From the NCBI GenBank assembly GCA_902550805.1, contig CACDAL010000001.1, positions 62,001 to 126,000 of the forward strand: a stretch of 64,000 bases of DNA, read 5' to 3'. The translations under genes were made by a program, and so were the position numbers. The first letter of the stretch is position 1, and the number at the start of each line of letters is the position of its first letter. Positions 1 through 9,458 of the stretch are shown here, one piece after another. This stretch comes from an uncultured Pelagibacteraceae bacterium (lineage in GTDB: Bacteria > Pseudomonadota > Alphaproteobacteria > Pelagibacterales > Pelagibacteraceae). The notes below the pieces were generated by a model, which had not been told where the DNA came from, did no database searches, and was given only the letters and a program-made list of their open reading frames with translations.

Positions 1-1
1 A

Positions 2-868
2 CCCCAAACATTTATAGCCACAGGCCTTGCAATAAAATATTGTGGAGCAAACCCGGTTTTTTGCGATATTCAAATTGATACTGGAAATATTTGTCCCATC
101 TCTATTAAAAAAAAAATCTCAAATAGGACAAAGGCAATTATTGCCGTTCATTGGAGCGGTTATCCTTGTGATATGGATGAAATTCAAAAAGTTATTAATA
201 AATCTAAAAAAAAAATTTATGTTATAGAAGACGCAGCTCATGCATTTGGAGCAGAGTATAAAGGAAAAAAAATTGGTAAAATTTCCGATTTTACTTGCTT
301 TTCTTTTCAGTCGACAAAACATTTAACTTGTGGAGACGGAGGCGCAATAGCTTGTTTGGATAAAAAACATTATGAGGAAATTAAGAAGTTAAAATGGTTT
401 GGTATACATCGAGAAAAAGATAAACCGGGTTTTTTAGGAGAAAGAATATATGACCTAAAAAGTCTTGGTTATAAGTATCATATGAATAACTATTCAGCTA
501 GTTTAGGCATAGAAAATATTAAAATTATGAAAAAAGTTTTAAAATATCATCGCAAGATTGGGGACTTATACTTTAAACATTTAGAAAATATAGACGGAAT
601 AAGTTTGATGAAATATGAAAAAATAAATTTACATTCATATTGGTTTTTTCAACTTCTTGCGGATGATAGGGAAGAATTTATTACAAAAGTAAGGTCTTTA
701 AATATACCCTGCAATGTTGTTAATCAAAGAATTGATAAATATAAAATCTTTAAAAAAATAAGTGAAAAAAATATTAATTTTTTTTATAAGCATCACATTG
801 GTCTTCCAGTAAATACTTCCATTAACGAAAGTCACATATTAAAAATTGCCAAAATTTTAAAAAAATAA
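2..868 (+). CDS. DegT/DnrJ/EryC1-family sugar aminotransferase (5' partial)
   Basis: PLP-dependent aminotransferase fold type I, probably converting a nucleotide keto-sugar to an amino-sugar for surface glycan. The frame is open from base 2 with no start, so the N-terminus lies outside the window. The aspartate that contacts the PLP ring nitrogen is in the IEDAAHAFGA motif, and the Schiff-base lysine is in FSFQSTKHLTCGDGG (codon at 317-319), both typical of DegT/perosamine-synthase-like enzymes. Substrate cannot be read from the fragment. It ends 2 bp from the convergent gene on the minus strand. Family confidence is high; specificity is unknown. Confidence 0.88.
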   Translation, partial: PQTFIATGLAIKYCGANPVFCDIQIDTGNICPISIKKKISNRTKAIIAVHWSGYPCDMDEIQKVINKSKKKIYVIEDAAHAFGAEYKGKKIGKISDFTCFSFQSTKHLTCGDGGAIACLDKKHYEEIKKLKWFGIHREKDKPGFLGERIYDLKSLGYKYHMNNYSASLGIENIKIMKKVLKYHRKIGDLYFKHLENIDGISLMKYEKINLHSYWFFQLLADDREEFITKVRSLNIPCNVVNQRIDKYKIFKKISEKNINFFYKHHIGLPVNTSINESHILKIAKILKK

Positions 869-870
869 TT

Positions 871-2025
871 TTATTCTTTTAATACTTCATTAATTATTGA
901 TGACATTTTATGCTGATACTTTAATTGACCAAAGTACTTTTTTATTTTTTTAAAATTTGATCTCGAAATTTTATATCTGTTTTTTTTGAAATTAATTACC
1001 TTTTTTTTAAAACTTTTATTGTTAGTAAAATTATTTTCAATAAATGAAATATTTTTTGGAGAATTTTTTCTATTTGTGAGCAAATATTTGTTGTGTTCTA
1101 TAGATTCTGTATAAACAGATGTCCAACCATGATTCATGTAAGTGCTAGATTTCATATAGGTTAACATAATGTCTGATTTCTTAAGATACTTTTCGTAGTC
1201 TTTTTGAGACAGTTTTTTTTTAAAATATTTAATTTTGTATCCTTTTCTTTTCAGTTTTTGAATTTCTGAAACTAATTTTATAAAATAATCGTCCGGTCGA
1301 GATGCAACATATTGTTGATTGCTTAAATACGATCCAATAAAAATAAACAAAATATCATTTTTTAATTTACTTAACGATTGAAATAAATTTAATATTTTAA
1401 AATAATCTCTTCTTATTTTATCAATTGCTCCAGGGACACCTATTGTTAGTAATTTTTTTTTATTATAGGAAAATTTTCTTGAGTTGATTGAAAACGGTAT
1501 TTCATAAATTTTTTTTTTATTAAATTTAGTTTTTAATATTTTTGTATCTCTATAGCCGTTAGTTATAACCGCAGTAGATCTCTTAATAATGAGATATCTT
1601 ATTAAATTAAAAAGAAAATTTTTTATTGAATGTATAATTCTGGATTTTTTTTCAATACCATGAAATAAATTTCCCAAGTAGTTTTCTACTCTAAATGCAA
1701 TCAATATTGTTTTGCATTTTGGAAAAAACAAAAATCTAAAAGGAAGAATGAAAAAAAAATCTTGAACAGTAAAATAAAAACATAAGTCAAAGTTCTTTGA
1801 ATTTTTATAGAAATTATACAAAAAACCTAAAAGTGTATTTTTTGGAACTTTAATTTCAACATTATTAACTTTATTGCCAAGGTAGTGACGAAGATCTCTC
1901 AAATTTGATTTTGTAGTAAATATAGTAACCGAATACTTTTTGAAATCGATTAAATCTACTAAAGTTTTAACAAATCCAAGATGGAATTCGATTTCTAAAA
2001 TAGCAATTTTTTTTTTCATTTGCAA
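871..2025 (-). CDS. Putative GT-B-type glycosyltransferase
   Basis: A 384-residue soluble protein, very lysine- and phenylalanine-rich. The N-terminus (KKKIAILEIEFHLGFVKTL) looks like the first beta-strand and glycine-containing loop of a GT-B Rossmann domain. A later stretch (TIGVPGAIDKIRRDYFKIL) resembles the start of the second GT-B domain, followed by an acidic loop (YTESIEHNKYLLT) where family GT4 enzymes bind the nucleotide sugar. No strongly diagnostic motif is present, so the call rests on this layout and on its place among glycan genes. A second ATG six bases in (2019) is an equally good start. It is divergent from the flippase gene, with 65 bp between. Confidence 0.45.
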   Translation of the reverse strand: MQMKKKIAILEIEFHLGFVKTLVDLIDFKKYSVTIFTTKSNLRDLRHYLGNKVNNVEIKVPKNTLLGFLYNFYKNSKNFDLCFYFTVQDFFFILPFRFLFFPKCKTILIAFRVENYLGNLFHGIEKKSRIIHSIKNFLFNLIRYLIIKRSTAVITNGYRDTKILKTKFNKKKIYEIPFSINSRKFSYNKKKLLTIGVPGAIDKIRRDYFKILNLFQSLSKLKNDILFIFIGSYLSNQQYVASRPDDYFIKLVSEIQKLKRKGYKIKYFKKKLSQKDYEKYLKKSDIMLTYMKSSTYMNHGWTSVYTESIEHNKYLLTNRKNSPKNISFIENNFTNNKSFKKKVINFKKNRYKISRSNFKKIKKYFGQLKYQHKMSSIINEVLKE

Positions 2026-2090
2026 TCTATGATTGTTTTTTTTATTTTAATGTTTAACAACTATATTATTAAAATCTAGTTAAACATAAA

Positions 2091-3800
2091 ATGATATTAA
2101 AAAAATTCAATAAAGAAATATTTCAAGCTTTAAAACTTATTGGAAACGACAAATTAAAAGCATTAATGCTTTTTTGTTTATTTCTTATAGTAAGTATTCT
2201 TGAGTTTTTTGGATTAGGATTAATGGTCCCTCTTTTATCATTTTTTTTTGAAAGCAATAATAATGAAAAAATATTTATTTTTAATTTTGAATTACTAAAA
2301 AAAATACCAAAAGAAACAATATTAATCCTATTTTCAGTTGTTTTTTTAATTAAATATATTTTGTTATTATTGCAAAATTATTTACTTCCAAAATTTGCTT
2401 ATAATAATCAAAAAAAATTAAGAAAAAATCTGATTAAAAATTTTTTTTTAAATAAATCTAATTTGCAAAGTTCAGAGTTAATACAAACGACTACTGGCAC
2501 ATTATCAATGTTTACAGCTCAATATTTAATTAACGCTTTTAAAGTGCTTTCAAGTTTTATTACTGTTTTTGTAATATTTTGTTTTCTATTGTTATTTAAT
2601 TATAAAGGAACTTTATTTATAACAATTATTCTTTTAATTTTATTTATATTTTATAAGTTTTATTTTAAGCACAAGTTTAAACTTTTAGGTGATGAACTTA
2701 TTAACTCTAATTCAAAGATTATAGAAATATCAAATGAAATTTTCAAAGGAATTGATGAAATCAAAGTATATGGAAAATATAAATTATTTTTAAATAAAAT
2801 AAATAATATTAGCAGCAAATATACTGATGCTGAAGTTTCAATAAGATTTTTAGTACCTTTTCCAAGAATTTTGATTGAAATAATAGTTTTATCAAGTTTT
2901 TTTTTAGTTTTATCTTTTTCAGTTTTATTTGGAAATAAAATACAACTAATGTCTTTATTAATTTTTGGTTACGCATCATTAAGAATAATTCCGAGTTTAA
3001 ATGAATTTATGACCTCAATTAATGTCGCAAGATCAGCAAAAAAAGCCGTGAACGATCTATACAAATATGCTTTAGAGAATTTAAATAAACCAAATAACAA
3101 AAATAGATTAAAAAAAAACAAATTTCAAAAATTAATTGTAAAAAAATTAAATTTTAAATATCAAAACTCTAAATTTCAAAGTATTAAAAATTTAAGTTTT
3201 GAGATAAATAGAGGGGATTTTTTAGGCATAATAGGACCGTCGGGAGTTGGCAAATCTACTTTAATGAAAATACTGATAGGTTTTATAAAACCAAATAATG
3301 GAAAATTAATATTAAACGGATTTAATAAAAAAAATTATGAAATTAATATTCGAAACTTTTCTAGCTACATTCCACAAGATAATTTTATCCTTAAATCTAC
3401 AATTAGAGAAAATATTTCTCTAGAAGATAATGAAAATAAAAGTAATGATCAAAAAATTTGGAACTCGTTAAAATTAGCTGGGCTAAAAGAAAAAGTGAAA
3501 TCTTTGAATAATGGCCTTAGTTATAAACTGAATGAGTATGGAAAAAATTTGTCAGGAGGTCAAAAACAAAGAATATCAATTGCTAGATCATTATTTCATA
3601 AAAAAGAAGTACTTTTTTTTGACGAGGGCACATCTTCTTTAGATCCTAAAAGTGAAAATGAAATTTTAAATTATTTAAGTAAAAGTAAAGATATAACAAA
3701 AATAGCAATATCCCATAGGAAAAGTATTATGAAATATTGTAATCTTATAATAGATTTTTCTTCAGGGGAGGCAGTTTTTAAAAAAAATGTTAAAAAATGA
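2091..3800 (+). CDS. ABC exporter with fused membrane and ATPase domains (lipid-linked glycan flippase type)
   Basis: A 569-residue half-transporter. Residues about 20-310 hold roughly six membrane segments (ABC exporter type 1), and residues about 345-565 hold the nucleotide-binding domain. Walker A is GPSGVGKST near residue 382, the signature is LSGGQKQR near 487, and Walker B is VLFFDEG near 508 with the catalytic glutamate, then the SHR switch histidine (ISHRKS). Size and context resemble PglK/MsbA-like flippases that turn over lipid-linked oligosaccharides. The 3' end overlaps the next glycosyltransferase by 14 bp, implying cotranscription. The transported glycan is inferred from neighbours only. 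Confidence 0.85.
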   Translation: MILKKFNKEIFQALKLIGNDKLKALMLFCLFLIVSILEFFGLGLMVPLLSFFFESNNNEKIFIFNFELLKKIPKETILILFSVVFLIKYILLLLQNYLLPKFAYNNQKKLRKNLIKNFFLNKSNLQSSELIQTTTGTLSMFTAQYLINAFKVLSSFITVFVIFCFLLLFNYKGTLFITIILLILFIFYKFYFKHKFKLLGDELINSNSKIIEISNEIFKGIDEIKVYGKYKLFLNKINNISSKYTDAEVSIRFLVPFPRILIEIIVLSSFFLVLSFSVLFGNKIQLMSLLIFGYASLRIIPSLNEFMTSINVARSAKKAVNDLYKYALENLNKPNNKNRLKKNKFQKLIVKKLNFKYQNSKFQSIKNLSFEINRGDFLGIIGPSGVGKSTLMKILIGFIKPNNGKLILNGFNKKNYEINIRNFSSYIPQDNFILKSTIRENISLEDNENKSNDQKIWNSLKLAGLKEKVKSLNNGLSYKLNEYGKNLSGGQKQRISIARSLFHKKEVLFFDEGTSSLDPKSENEILNYLSKSKDITKIAISHRKSIMKYCNLIIDFSSGEAVFKKNVKK

Positions 3801-4731
3801 AATTAACAGATCTCCAGTATGTATTTTCTTATTCAACAAATATCATTTGATTGATAGGTTTTTAAGATCCATTAAGAGATGTAATAATTTTAAAAAGCAT
3901 AAAATATTTATATTTTCAGATTCTTTTTCAAAATTAGAAGATAAAAATAAAGTAATTTTTATTAGAAAAAAAATTAGTGAATTTAAAAAGCTAAATAAAA
4001 ATGTTCAAATAATATTTAGGAATAAAAATTTTGGACTTAAAAAAAATATAATTTCAGGAGTAAATGAAATTATAAATAAATATAAAAGAACAATAGTAAT
4101 CGAAGATGATTTGTTATTAGCAGAAGATTTTTTAGATTACATGAACTTAAATTTAAATTATTATAAAAATAAAAAAGCAGTATTTTCTATATCGGGATAT
4201 TCACCAAATTTTCACAAAACAAACAAATATCAAAATTTTTTTTCTTATACACCTTCATCTTGGGGTTGGGCTACATGGTTAAATAGATGGAGAAAGTTTA
4301 AACCGGTATATAAATTAGATGGTTCAAAATTAAAAAAAGTAAAAAGAAAATTTCAACTAACAAATTACGACAATTATATTTCCTTTAAAGATATTAATAT
4401 TAAAAAGAGAGATTTATGGTCAGCTAATTTTACTTATGCTTCTCTTATAAATAAAAGTTTAAATTCTTTTCCCATTAAATCCAGAGTATCAAATATTGGC
4501 TTTGATGGTAGTGGACAAGGAGGAATATCCAAAAGATTTTCTCATAAACTAACAAATAATAATTTAAATAAAATATGTTTAAACTCTGAAATTAAAATAA
4601 ACAAAAAACTAGATCAAAAATTATTATCTCATTTTAAGAAAAATAATTTTTTTATACTTATAAAATACTTTATACCATTAAATATAAAAAAAATTATCAA
4701 AAAATATTTTATTACACTGATGAAAAAATAA
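3787..4731 (+). CDS. Glycosyltransferase, GT2/GNT-I-like GT-A fold
   Basis: A 314-residue transferase. The N-terminus (SPVCIFLFNKYHLIDRFLRS) matches GT-A enzymes that start with a short beta-strand and a sugar-nucleotide loop. The metal-binding acidic motif is TIVIEDDLLLAEDFLDYM near residues 104-120, of the EDD type seen in GNT-I-like and related bacterial transferases. A tryptophan-rich stretch (SSWGWATWLNRW) follows, a common acceptor-site feature in this group. It overlaps the upstream flippase by 14 bp and precedes an FkbM methyltransferase. Donor and acceptor are unknown. Confidence 0.65.
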   Translation: MLKNEINRSPVCIFLFNKYHLIDRFLRSIKRCNNFKKHKIFIFSDSFSKLEDKNKVIFIRKKISEFKKLNKNVQIIFRNKNFGLKKNIISGVNEIINKYKRTIVIEDDLLLAEDFLDYMNLNLNYYKNKKAVFSISGYSPNFHKTNKYQNFFSYTPSSWGWATWLNRWRKFKPVYKLDGSKLKKVKRKFQLTNYDNYISFKDINIKKRDLWSANFTYASLINKSLNSFPIKSRVSNIGFDGSGQGGISKRFSHKLTNNNLNKICLNSEIKINKKLDQKLLSHFKKNNFFILIKYFIPLNIKKIIKKYFITLMKK

Positions 4732-4749
4732 TTTTAGCTATAATTAAAA

Positions 4750-5550
4750 ATGAGAATAATTAAATTTATATATAGAAAAATAATCATTTTTTTACTTAAT
4801 TTTTTATTTAAACGAAAAAAAATAAATTATTTAACTTTTGGTTCAAATTATGGTGCTTGGAGTTTTATTGAACTAGGTAATTTGAATAATAGTACTATAA
4901 TTAGTTGTGGTGTAGGAGAAGATATTTCTTTTGATATAGAGATGATAAACAAATTTAACTCAAAGGTTATTTTTGTTGATCCTACCCCAAGAGCAATAAA
5001 ACATTATGATTTAGTAATTAAAAACTTAGGTAAAAAAAAAATAAAAAATTATTCTTTAGAAGGAAAGCAGGATACTGAATCTTACGATTTATATAAGATA
5101 AAAATGGAAAATTTAAACTTGATTAAAAAAGCTATATGGAATGAAAATTTGGGTAAAAAAAAATTTTTTTCTCCTAACAATTTAAAGAATGTAAGTTATT
5201 CATTTTCAAATTTTTCAAATCAATATAATCAAAAAGCAAACCATATTAATGTAGAGACTATAAAGTATGATAATCTAATTAAGGAAAATAATTTAAAATC
5301 ATTACCACTTATCAAATTAGATATTGAAGGTTCTGAAATTCAAGTAATTTATGATTTACTAAATAATAGAATTTTACCCGATCAAATTTTGGTTGAATTT
5401 GATGAGCTTACAACATATGACATAAAAAATATAAATAAGTATTACAAACTTAACAAAGAACTAAAAAAAAGGGGATATTTAGCAATCAATATAAATAGTT
5501 TTTCGAACCAACTTTATGTAAGGAGAATATGCCTAGAAAAATTGCATTAA
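4750..5550 (+). CDS. FkbM-family SAM-dependent methyltransferase
   Basis: A 266-residue protein with the FkbM domain. The SAM-site region begins at IISCGVGEDISFDIEMINKF with the acidic residue of VIFVDPTP after it. The FkbM hallmark LIKLDIEGSEIQVIYDLL lies near residues 178-195. FkbM enzymes are O-methyltransferases, and in glycan clusters they commonly methylate sugar hydroxyls. A basic, hydrophobic N-terminus (about residues 1-20) may associate with the membrane. The end overlaps gmd by 22 bp. A second FkbM protein is encoded at 13748-14467, so methylated sugars are likely in this glycan. Confidence 0.75.
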   Translation: MRIIKFIYRKIIIFLLNFLFKRKKINYLTFGSNYGAWSFIELGNLNNSTIISCGVGEDISFDIEMINKFNSKVIFVDPTPRAIKHYDLVIKNLGKKKIKNYSLEGKQDTESYDLYKIKMENLNLIKKAIWNENLGKKKFFSPNNLKNVSYSFSNFSNQYNQKANHINVETIKYDNLIKENNLKSLPLIKLDIEGSEIQVIYDLLNNRILPDQILVEFDELTTYDIKNINKYYKLNKELKKRGYLAININSFSNQLYVRRICLEKLH

Positions 5551-6578
5551 TAACTGGTATAACAGGTCAAGATGGGGCTTATTTAGCAAGATTACTTTTA
5601 AAGAAAAAATATATTGTTCATGGAATAATCAGAAAATCATCTTCATTTAATACTGCCAGAATTGATGAAATCTATGAGGACCCATTTAAAAAAAAAAAAT
5701 CTCTAATTTTGCATTATGGTGATATGACTGATTTTTCTAGCATTAACTCTATAGTTTCCAAAGTAAAACCTGATGAAGTATATAATTTAGCTGCACAATC
5801 TCATGTTGCGGTATCTTTTAAAAATCCTGAGTATACAACTGATGTTAATGCACTTGGCGCTTTAAGATTACTAGAGTCTATTTATCAGAACAATTTAAAA
5901 AAAACTAAGTTTTATCAAGCAAGTACATCTGAATTATTTGGAAACCCAAAATATAAAATTCAGAATGAGAAGACGCCTTTTTATACAAAATCTCCCTACG
6001 GTACTTCTAAACTTTTTGCTTATTGGATTACAAAAAATTATAGAGAATCTTATAACATGTTCGCTTCAAATGGGATTTTATTTAATCATGAAAGTCCTTT
6101 AAGGGGAGAAACTTTTGTTACAAAAAAAATCACAAAGGCAATAACAAAAATTTATAAAAAAAAACAGGACTGTTTATATATTGGAAATCTTAATAGCAAA
6201 AGAGATTGGGGTCATGCAAAAGATTATGTTTATTTCCAGTGGCAAATCCTTCAACAAAAAAAACCAATGGATGTTGTGGTTTCAACAAATAAGCAATATT
6301 CAGTAAGACAATTTATAGAGGAATGCTGCAAACATATTGGCTGGAATATAAAATGGAAAGGACGTGGATTAAATGAAGTTGGTTACATTTTAGAAAAAAG
6401 AAGAAAAAAAATTATTATTAAAGTAAGCAAGGCATATTTTAGACCAAATGAAGTAGAATCTCTTAGAGGAAAATCTTTACTTGCTAAACAAAAATTAAAA
6501 TTAAAATTAAAATATTCATTTAAAGATATTGTAAAAGAAATGATGGATGATGATTTAAAAAAAATTGAATATGAATAA
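5529..6578 (+). CDS. gmd: GDP-mannose 4,6-dehydratase
   Basis: Extended short-chain dehydrogenase converting GDP-D-mannose to GDP-4-keto-6-deoxy-D-mannose, the precursor of GDP-fucose, colitose and perosamine. The NADP Rossmann motif is TGITGQDGAYLARLL, followed by the GMD-typical HGIIRKSSSFNTARID. STSELFG supplies the catalytic Ser/Thr-Glu, and the YxxxK pair is in YGTSKLFAYWI. The length of 349 residues is normal for GMD. It overlaps the upstream FkbM gene by 22 bp and the downstream fucose synthase by 14 bp, so it is a translationally packed pair with fcl. Confidence 0.93.
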   Translation: MPRKIALITGITGQDGAYLARLLLKKKYIVHGIIRKSSSFNTARIDEIYEDPFKKKKSLILHYGDMTDFSSINSIVSKVKPDEVYNLAAQSHVAVSFKNPEYTTDVNALGALRLLESIYQNNLKKTKFYQASTSELFGNPKYKIQNEKTPFYTKSPYGTSKLFAYWITKNYRESYNMFASNGILFNHESPLRGETFVTKKITKAITKIYKKKQDCLYIGNLNSKRDWGHAKDYVYFQWQILQQKKPMDVVVSTNKQYSVRQFIEECCKHIGWNIKWKGRGLNEVGYILEKRRKKIIIKVSKAYFRPNEVESLRGKSLLAKQKLKLKLKYSFKDIVKEMMDDDLKKIEYE

Positions 6579-7548
6579 AATTGATAAAATTTTTCTAGCA
6601 GGTCATAATGGCTTAGTAGGAAATGCAATTTTTGACGAACTTAAAAAGTGTGGTTTTAAAAATATTATTGTTTCAAATAAAAAAAAATTAAATTTGTTGG
6701 ATAGTAAAGCTGTCATGAAATTTTTTAAATTAAAAAAATTTGACGTAGTATTAATCTGTGCAGCCAAAGTGGGTGGTATATATTCTAATTCTACTCAATC
6801 TTATAAATTTTTGGTTGAAAACGTAACTATTCAAAATAATATTTTTAATGCTTGCTTAAAATATAAAGTAAAAAAGACAATGTATTTGGGTAGCTCATGC
6901 ATTTATCCAAAAAAATCTAAAATTCCAATTAAAGAAGAATACATTCTTTCAGGCAAACTTGAAAAAACGAATGAAGCTTATGCTCTCGCAAAAATTTCTG
7001 GTCTAAGGGCAGCAGAGAGTTTGATTTTAAATGATAATATGGATGTTAGATGTTTTATGCCATGCAATTTGTTTGGGAAAAAAGATCAATTTTTTGATGA
7101 AAAAAATAGTCATGTATTACCTGCGTTAATGCATAGGATTTATGAAGCAAAATTAAATAATTTATCCAAAATTATAGTTTGGGGTGACGGATCTCCAAAA
7201 AGAGAATTTATGTTTTCAGAAGATTTAGCAAAAAATTTAGTTAAGTGTATGCGCTTAAATAAGAATATTTTTTTCAAAAATATTGGAAATAATTATTTTT
7301 ATAATATTGGATCTCATTTTGAAATTACAATTAAATTATTGTGCAAAAAAATTTCTAAAGTAATAGGATACAAAGGAAAACTAATATTTGATAAAACAAA
7401 ACCCAACGGCACGTTGCGAAAGTATATGAGTAAAAATAAAATAAGTAAAATAATTAAGTTAGATTTGACTCATATAGATTATTCACTCAAAAAAACTTTC
7501 CAATATTATTTGAGTGAGAGGAAAAAAAATAATTTAAAGATAATTTAG
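6565..7548 (+). CDS. fcl: GDP-L-fucose synthase (GDP-4-keto-6-deoxy-mannose epimerase/reductase)
   Basis: NADPH-dependent 3,5-epimerase/4-reductase that completes GDP-L-fucose synthesis from the Gmd product. The Rossmann motif is AGHNGLVGNAI, and the GFS-typical VGGIYSNSTQ segment is near residue 70. The catalytic serine lies in GSSCIYPK and the YxxxK pair in YALAKISGLRAAESL. The 327-residue length fits WcaG/Fcl. The start ATG overlaps gmd, and the stop overlaps by one base the GTG of the next membrane protein. The gmd-fcl pair makes GDP-fucose the expected product, though a GDP-6-deoxy-talose or colitose branch cannot be excluded. Confidence 0.9.
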   Translation: MNMNKIDKIFLAGHNGLVGNAIFDELKKCGFKNIIVSNKKKLNLLDSKAVMKFFKLKKFDVVLICAAKVGGIYSNSTQSYKFLVENVTIQNNIFNACLKYKVKKTMYLGSSCIYPKKSKIPIKEEYILSGKLEKTNEAYALAKISGLRAAESLILNDNMDVRCFMPCNLFGKKDQFFDEKNSHVLPALMHRIYEAKLNNLSKIIVWGDGSPKREFMFSEDLAKNLVKCMRLNKNIFFKNIGNNYFYNIGSHFEITIKLLCKKISKVIGYKGKLIFDKTKPNGTLRKYMSKNKISKIIKLDLTHIDYSLKKTFQYYLSERKKNNLKII

Positions 7549-8813
7549 TGCAAGAATATATAGTTAATATAAAAAATAATTTTAATAAATTAAACTTTTC
7601 AAATATTTTTTTAACGCTTATAATTCTTAGCTTTCCTTTTAATTATAAAATATTTTTATTTTTAAGGCTTCAAGATTTTTTTGTTTTAGGATTTATTTTT
7701 ATAAATATTAAAAAAATTAAATTTCAAGAATTTAAATTTATTTTACTATTTATTTTTTTCTTACTAATTTCCTGTTTAAATGGGTACATTTTTTATGAAA
7801 AATTTTATTTTTTTAAATTAGCATTTATCTATAAAATCATCATACCAATTTTATTTATTTTTTTAATTAAAGATTATTTTAAATTTAGTAAAATCGATAA
7901 TATTTACCTTCAAGTAAATTTAATATTTATTTTTTATTTGCTTTATATATTGAGTTTTTATTATTTTAGTTTTGCGGGAACTTATATATCTGTTCCAAAA
8001 CTTCCAAGCAGTATAAGCATTTTTAACACGATCAAACAAAATACTCTACTTGATAAGCATTTGATGGGAAATCTTGTAGGTCTATTTTTCTCAATTCAAA
8101 TAATATACCAATTTGAATTCATCAAAAATAATTCTAATAAATTATTTAATGTATTTATACTATACGTTTTTTTATTAATTTTTTCTAAATTATTTGAGAG
8201 TAGAGGAATATATTTATACACACTTATTGCAGCTTACTTAAACATTAATTATATTTTTCAAAATTATTTTTCCAAAGTTGCCAGAATCACAATAAACATA
8301 TTATTAATATTTGTTTTATTTGTTATTTTACTGTTGTTTTATAGATATGATTTAATAAATAATTACTGGGTTTTTTATGATCTTAAATATTTATACAAAA
8401 TTTATATTTCCGAGACTACTTTTGTTGGAATGCATGCTTCAAGAATAATGGGTTGGTATGATTATTTGTCAAATAATATATTGATCCTTATGTTCGGGAG
8501 AGGTCTCACTTCCTACAAACAGCTATTTCTTGATAATGGTATATTATTTATAATTTTAAATTTAGGATTTATACCTTCAATTATATTAGTTTTATTTTTA
8601 ATTAAGAATTTTAAAATAAATGTAAATTTACCTTATTCTTTTAAATTTATATTTTATTCAGCAATTATTGTTAATTTATTTATATCTGAGTTTTACTTAG
8701 TATCCAGATATATTTATATTTTGATAATTTTATATTTTTTATTTGAAATAAAAACCAAGACTTTTATTTCTAAAAAGGAAAATAATGAAAAGACTCATGA
8801 AGTAAATCATTAA
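7548..8813 (+). CDS. Polytopic membrane protein, probable O-antigen polymerase (Wzy-like)
   Basis: A 421-residue protein with about ten strongly hydrophobic segments and a larger loop between residues about 265 and 330 (LISETTFVGMHASRIMGWYD, then GRGLTSYKQLFLDNG). Wzy/O-antigen ligase-type proteins show this topology and a similar late periplasmic loop, but primary sequence is poorly conserved in the family, so the call rests on topology and location. The start is GTG at 7548, one base overlapping the fcl stop. Its last 75 bp overlap, tail to tail, the coding region of the minus-strand gene at 8739-9452. A second ligase/polymerase-like protein is at 10184-11497. Confidence 0.55.
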   Translation: MQEYIVNIKNNFNKLNFSNIFLTLIILSFPFNYKIFLFLRLQDFFVLGFIFINIKKIKFQEFKFILLFIFFLLISCLNGYIFYEKFYFFKLAFIYKIIIPILFIFLIKDYFKFSKIDNIYLQVNLIFIFYLLYILSFYYFSFAGTYISVPKLPSSISIFNTIKQNTLLDKHLMGNLVGLFFSIQIIYQFEFIKNNSNKLFNVFILYVFLLIFSKLFESRGIYLYTLIAAYLNINYIFQNYFSKVARITINILLIFVLFVILLLFYRYDLINNYWVFYDLKYLYKIYISETTFVGMHASRIMGWYDYLSNNILILMFGRGLTSYKQLFLDNGILFIILNLGFIPSIILVLFLIKNFKINVNLPYSFKFIFYSAIIVNLFISEFYLVSRYIYILIILYFLFEIKTKTFISKKENNEKTHEVNH

Positions 8814-9452
8814 TGTCGTCGAAAGACTTAATTTTAAATCATAATTTTCTATCTTTGGGACAATTTTTTTATCGAGAACAAAAAAAGTTTTTTTATTTAA
8901 ATAATGCTCTCTTTCCTTAATCATATTTAATAATTTTTTTTTCTTAACTGTAAAATAAATTTCAGAGATATTCGATGTATTCATTGTGTTTAAAAGTTGA
9001 TTGTAAATTTTTAATTCGTTTTTAATATTTTCGATAAGAATATTGTGAATTTCATCTTCATTAATTTTATAAATTAATAATTCTAAACTTGATTTGCTCC
9101 CTATAAAGCTTGTACGGTTTGTGGTGTAATGATCAAAGCATTGTTGAGAATTCAAAGTTGAAACTATAACCTTATCTAAAGAATCAGCATTATCATTTTG
9201 ATTTTTATAATTTTTTATTATTTCTTGATAATAAAGATTATGTACAAGAAAATAGTCTACAGATACTTCATGATCATTTAATAATTTACTTCCTATTAAT
9301 TCATAGAAAAAATCAAGTTGATGGCAAGTAATTTTATATTGTAAGAAAAGTGTGCTATAATCTTTTTTATTCTTTGCAAAATAGATTACAGTAATGTAAA
9401 CCAGACAAAAAATCATTGTAATCGAAAATAAATGTTTGAAAACTAATCTCAT
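8739..9452 (-). CDS. Protein with terminal membrane helices, Wzz/chain-length-determinant-like topology
   Basis: A 237-residue protein I do not recognise by sequence. It has one hydrophobic helix at residues about 8-27 and another at about 210-230 (TTLMIYFMSLFIIFLF), with a hydrophilic, helix-rich segment between that contains three cysteines. Such a layout (TM, periplasmic alpha-helical domain, TM) is that of Wzz polysaccharide co-polymerases, and the gene lies next to a Wzy-like polymerase, but the Pro/Gly-rich second-helix motif of Wzz is not evident. It starts only 6 bp from the divergent GT2 gene and overlaps the Wzy-like gene by 75 bp at the 3' end. Confidence 0.5.
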   Translation of the reverse strand: MRLVFKHLFSITMIFCLVYITVIYFAKNKKDYSTLFLQYKITCHQLDFFYELIGSKLLNDHEVSVDYFLVHNLYYQEIIKNYKNQNDNADSLDKVIVSTLNSQQCFDHYTTNRTSFIGSKSSLELLIYKINEDEIHNILIENIKNELKIYNQLLNTMNTSNISEIYFTVKKKKLLNMIKEREHYLNKKTFFVLDKKIVPKIENYDLKLSLSTTLMIYFMSLFIIFLFRNKSLGFYFK

Positions 9453-9458
9453 TTTATT

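Noticed and set aside
42-227. Forward reading frame of 61 codons at the left edge
   Set aside because: The partial DegT aminotransferase is open in another frame from base 2 and carries conserved residues across this stretch.
119-322. Minus-strand reading frame opposite the partial aminotransferase
   Set aside because: Antisense to the conserved PLP region; no motif of its own.
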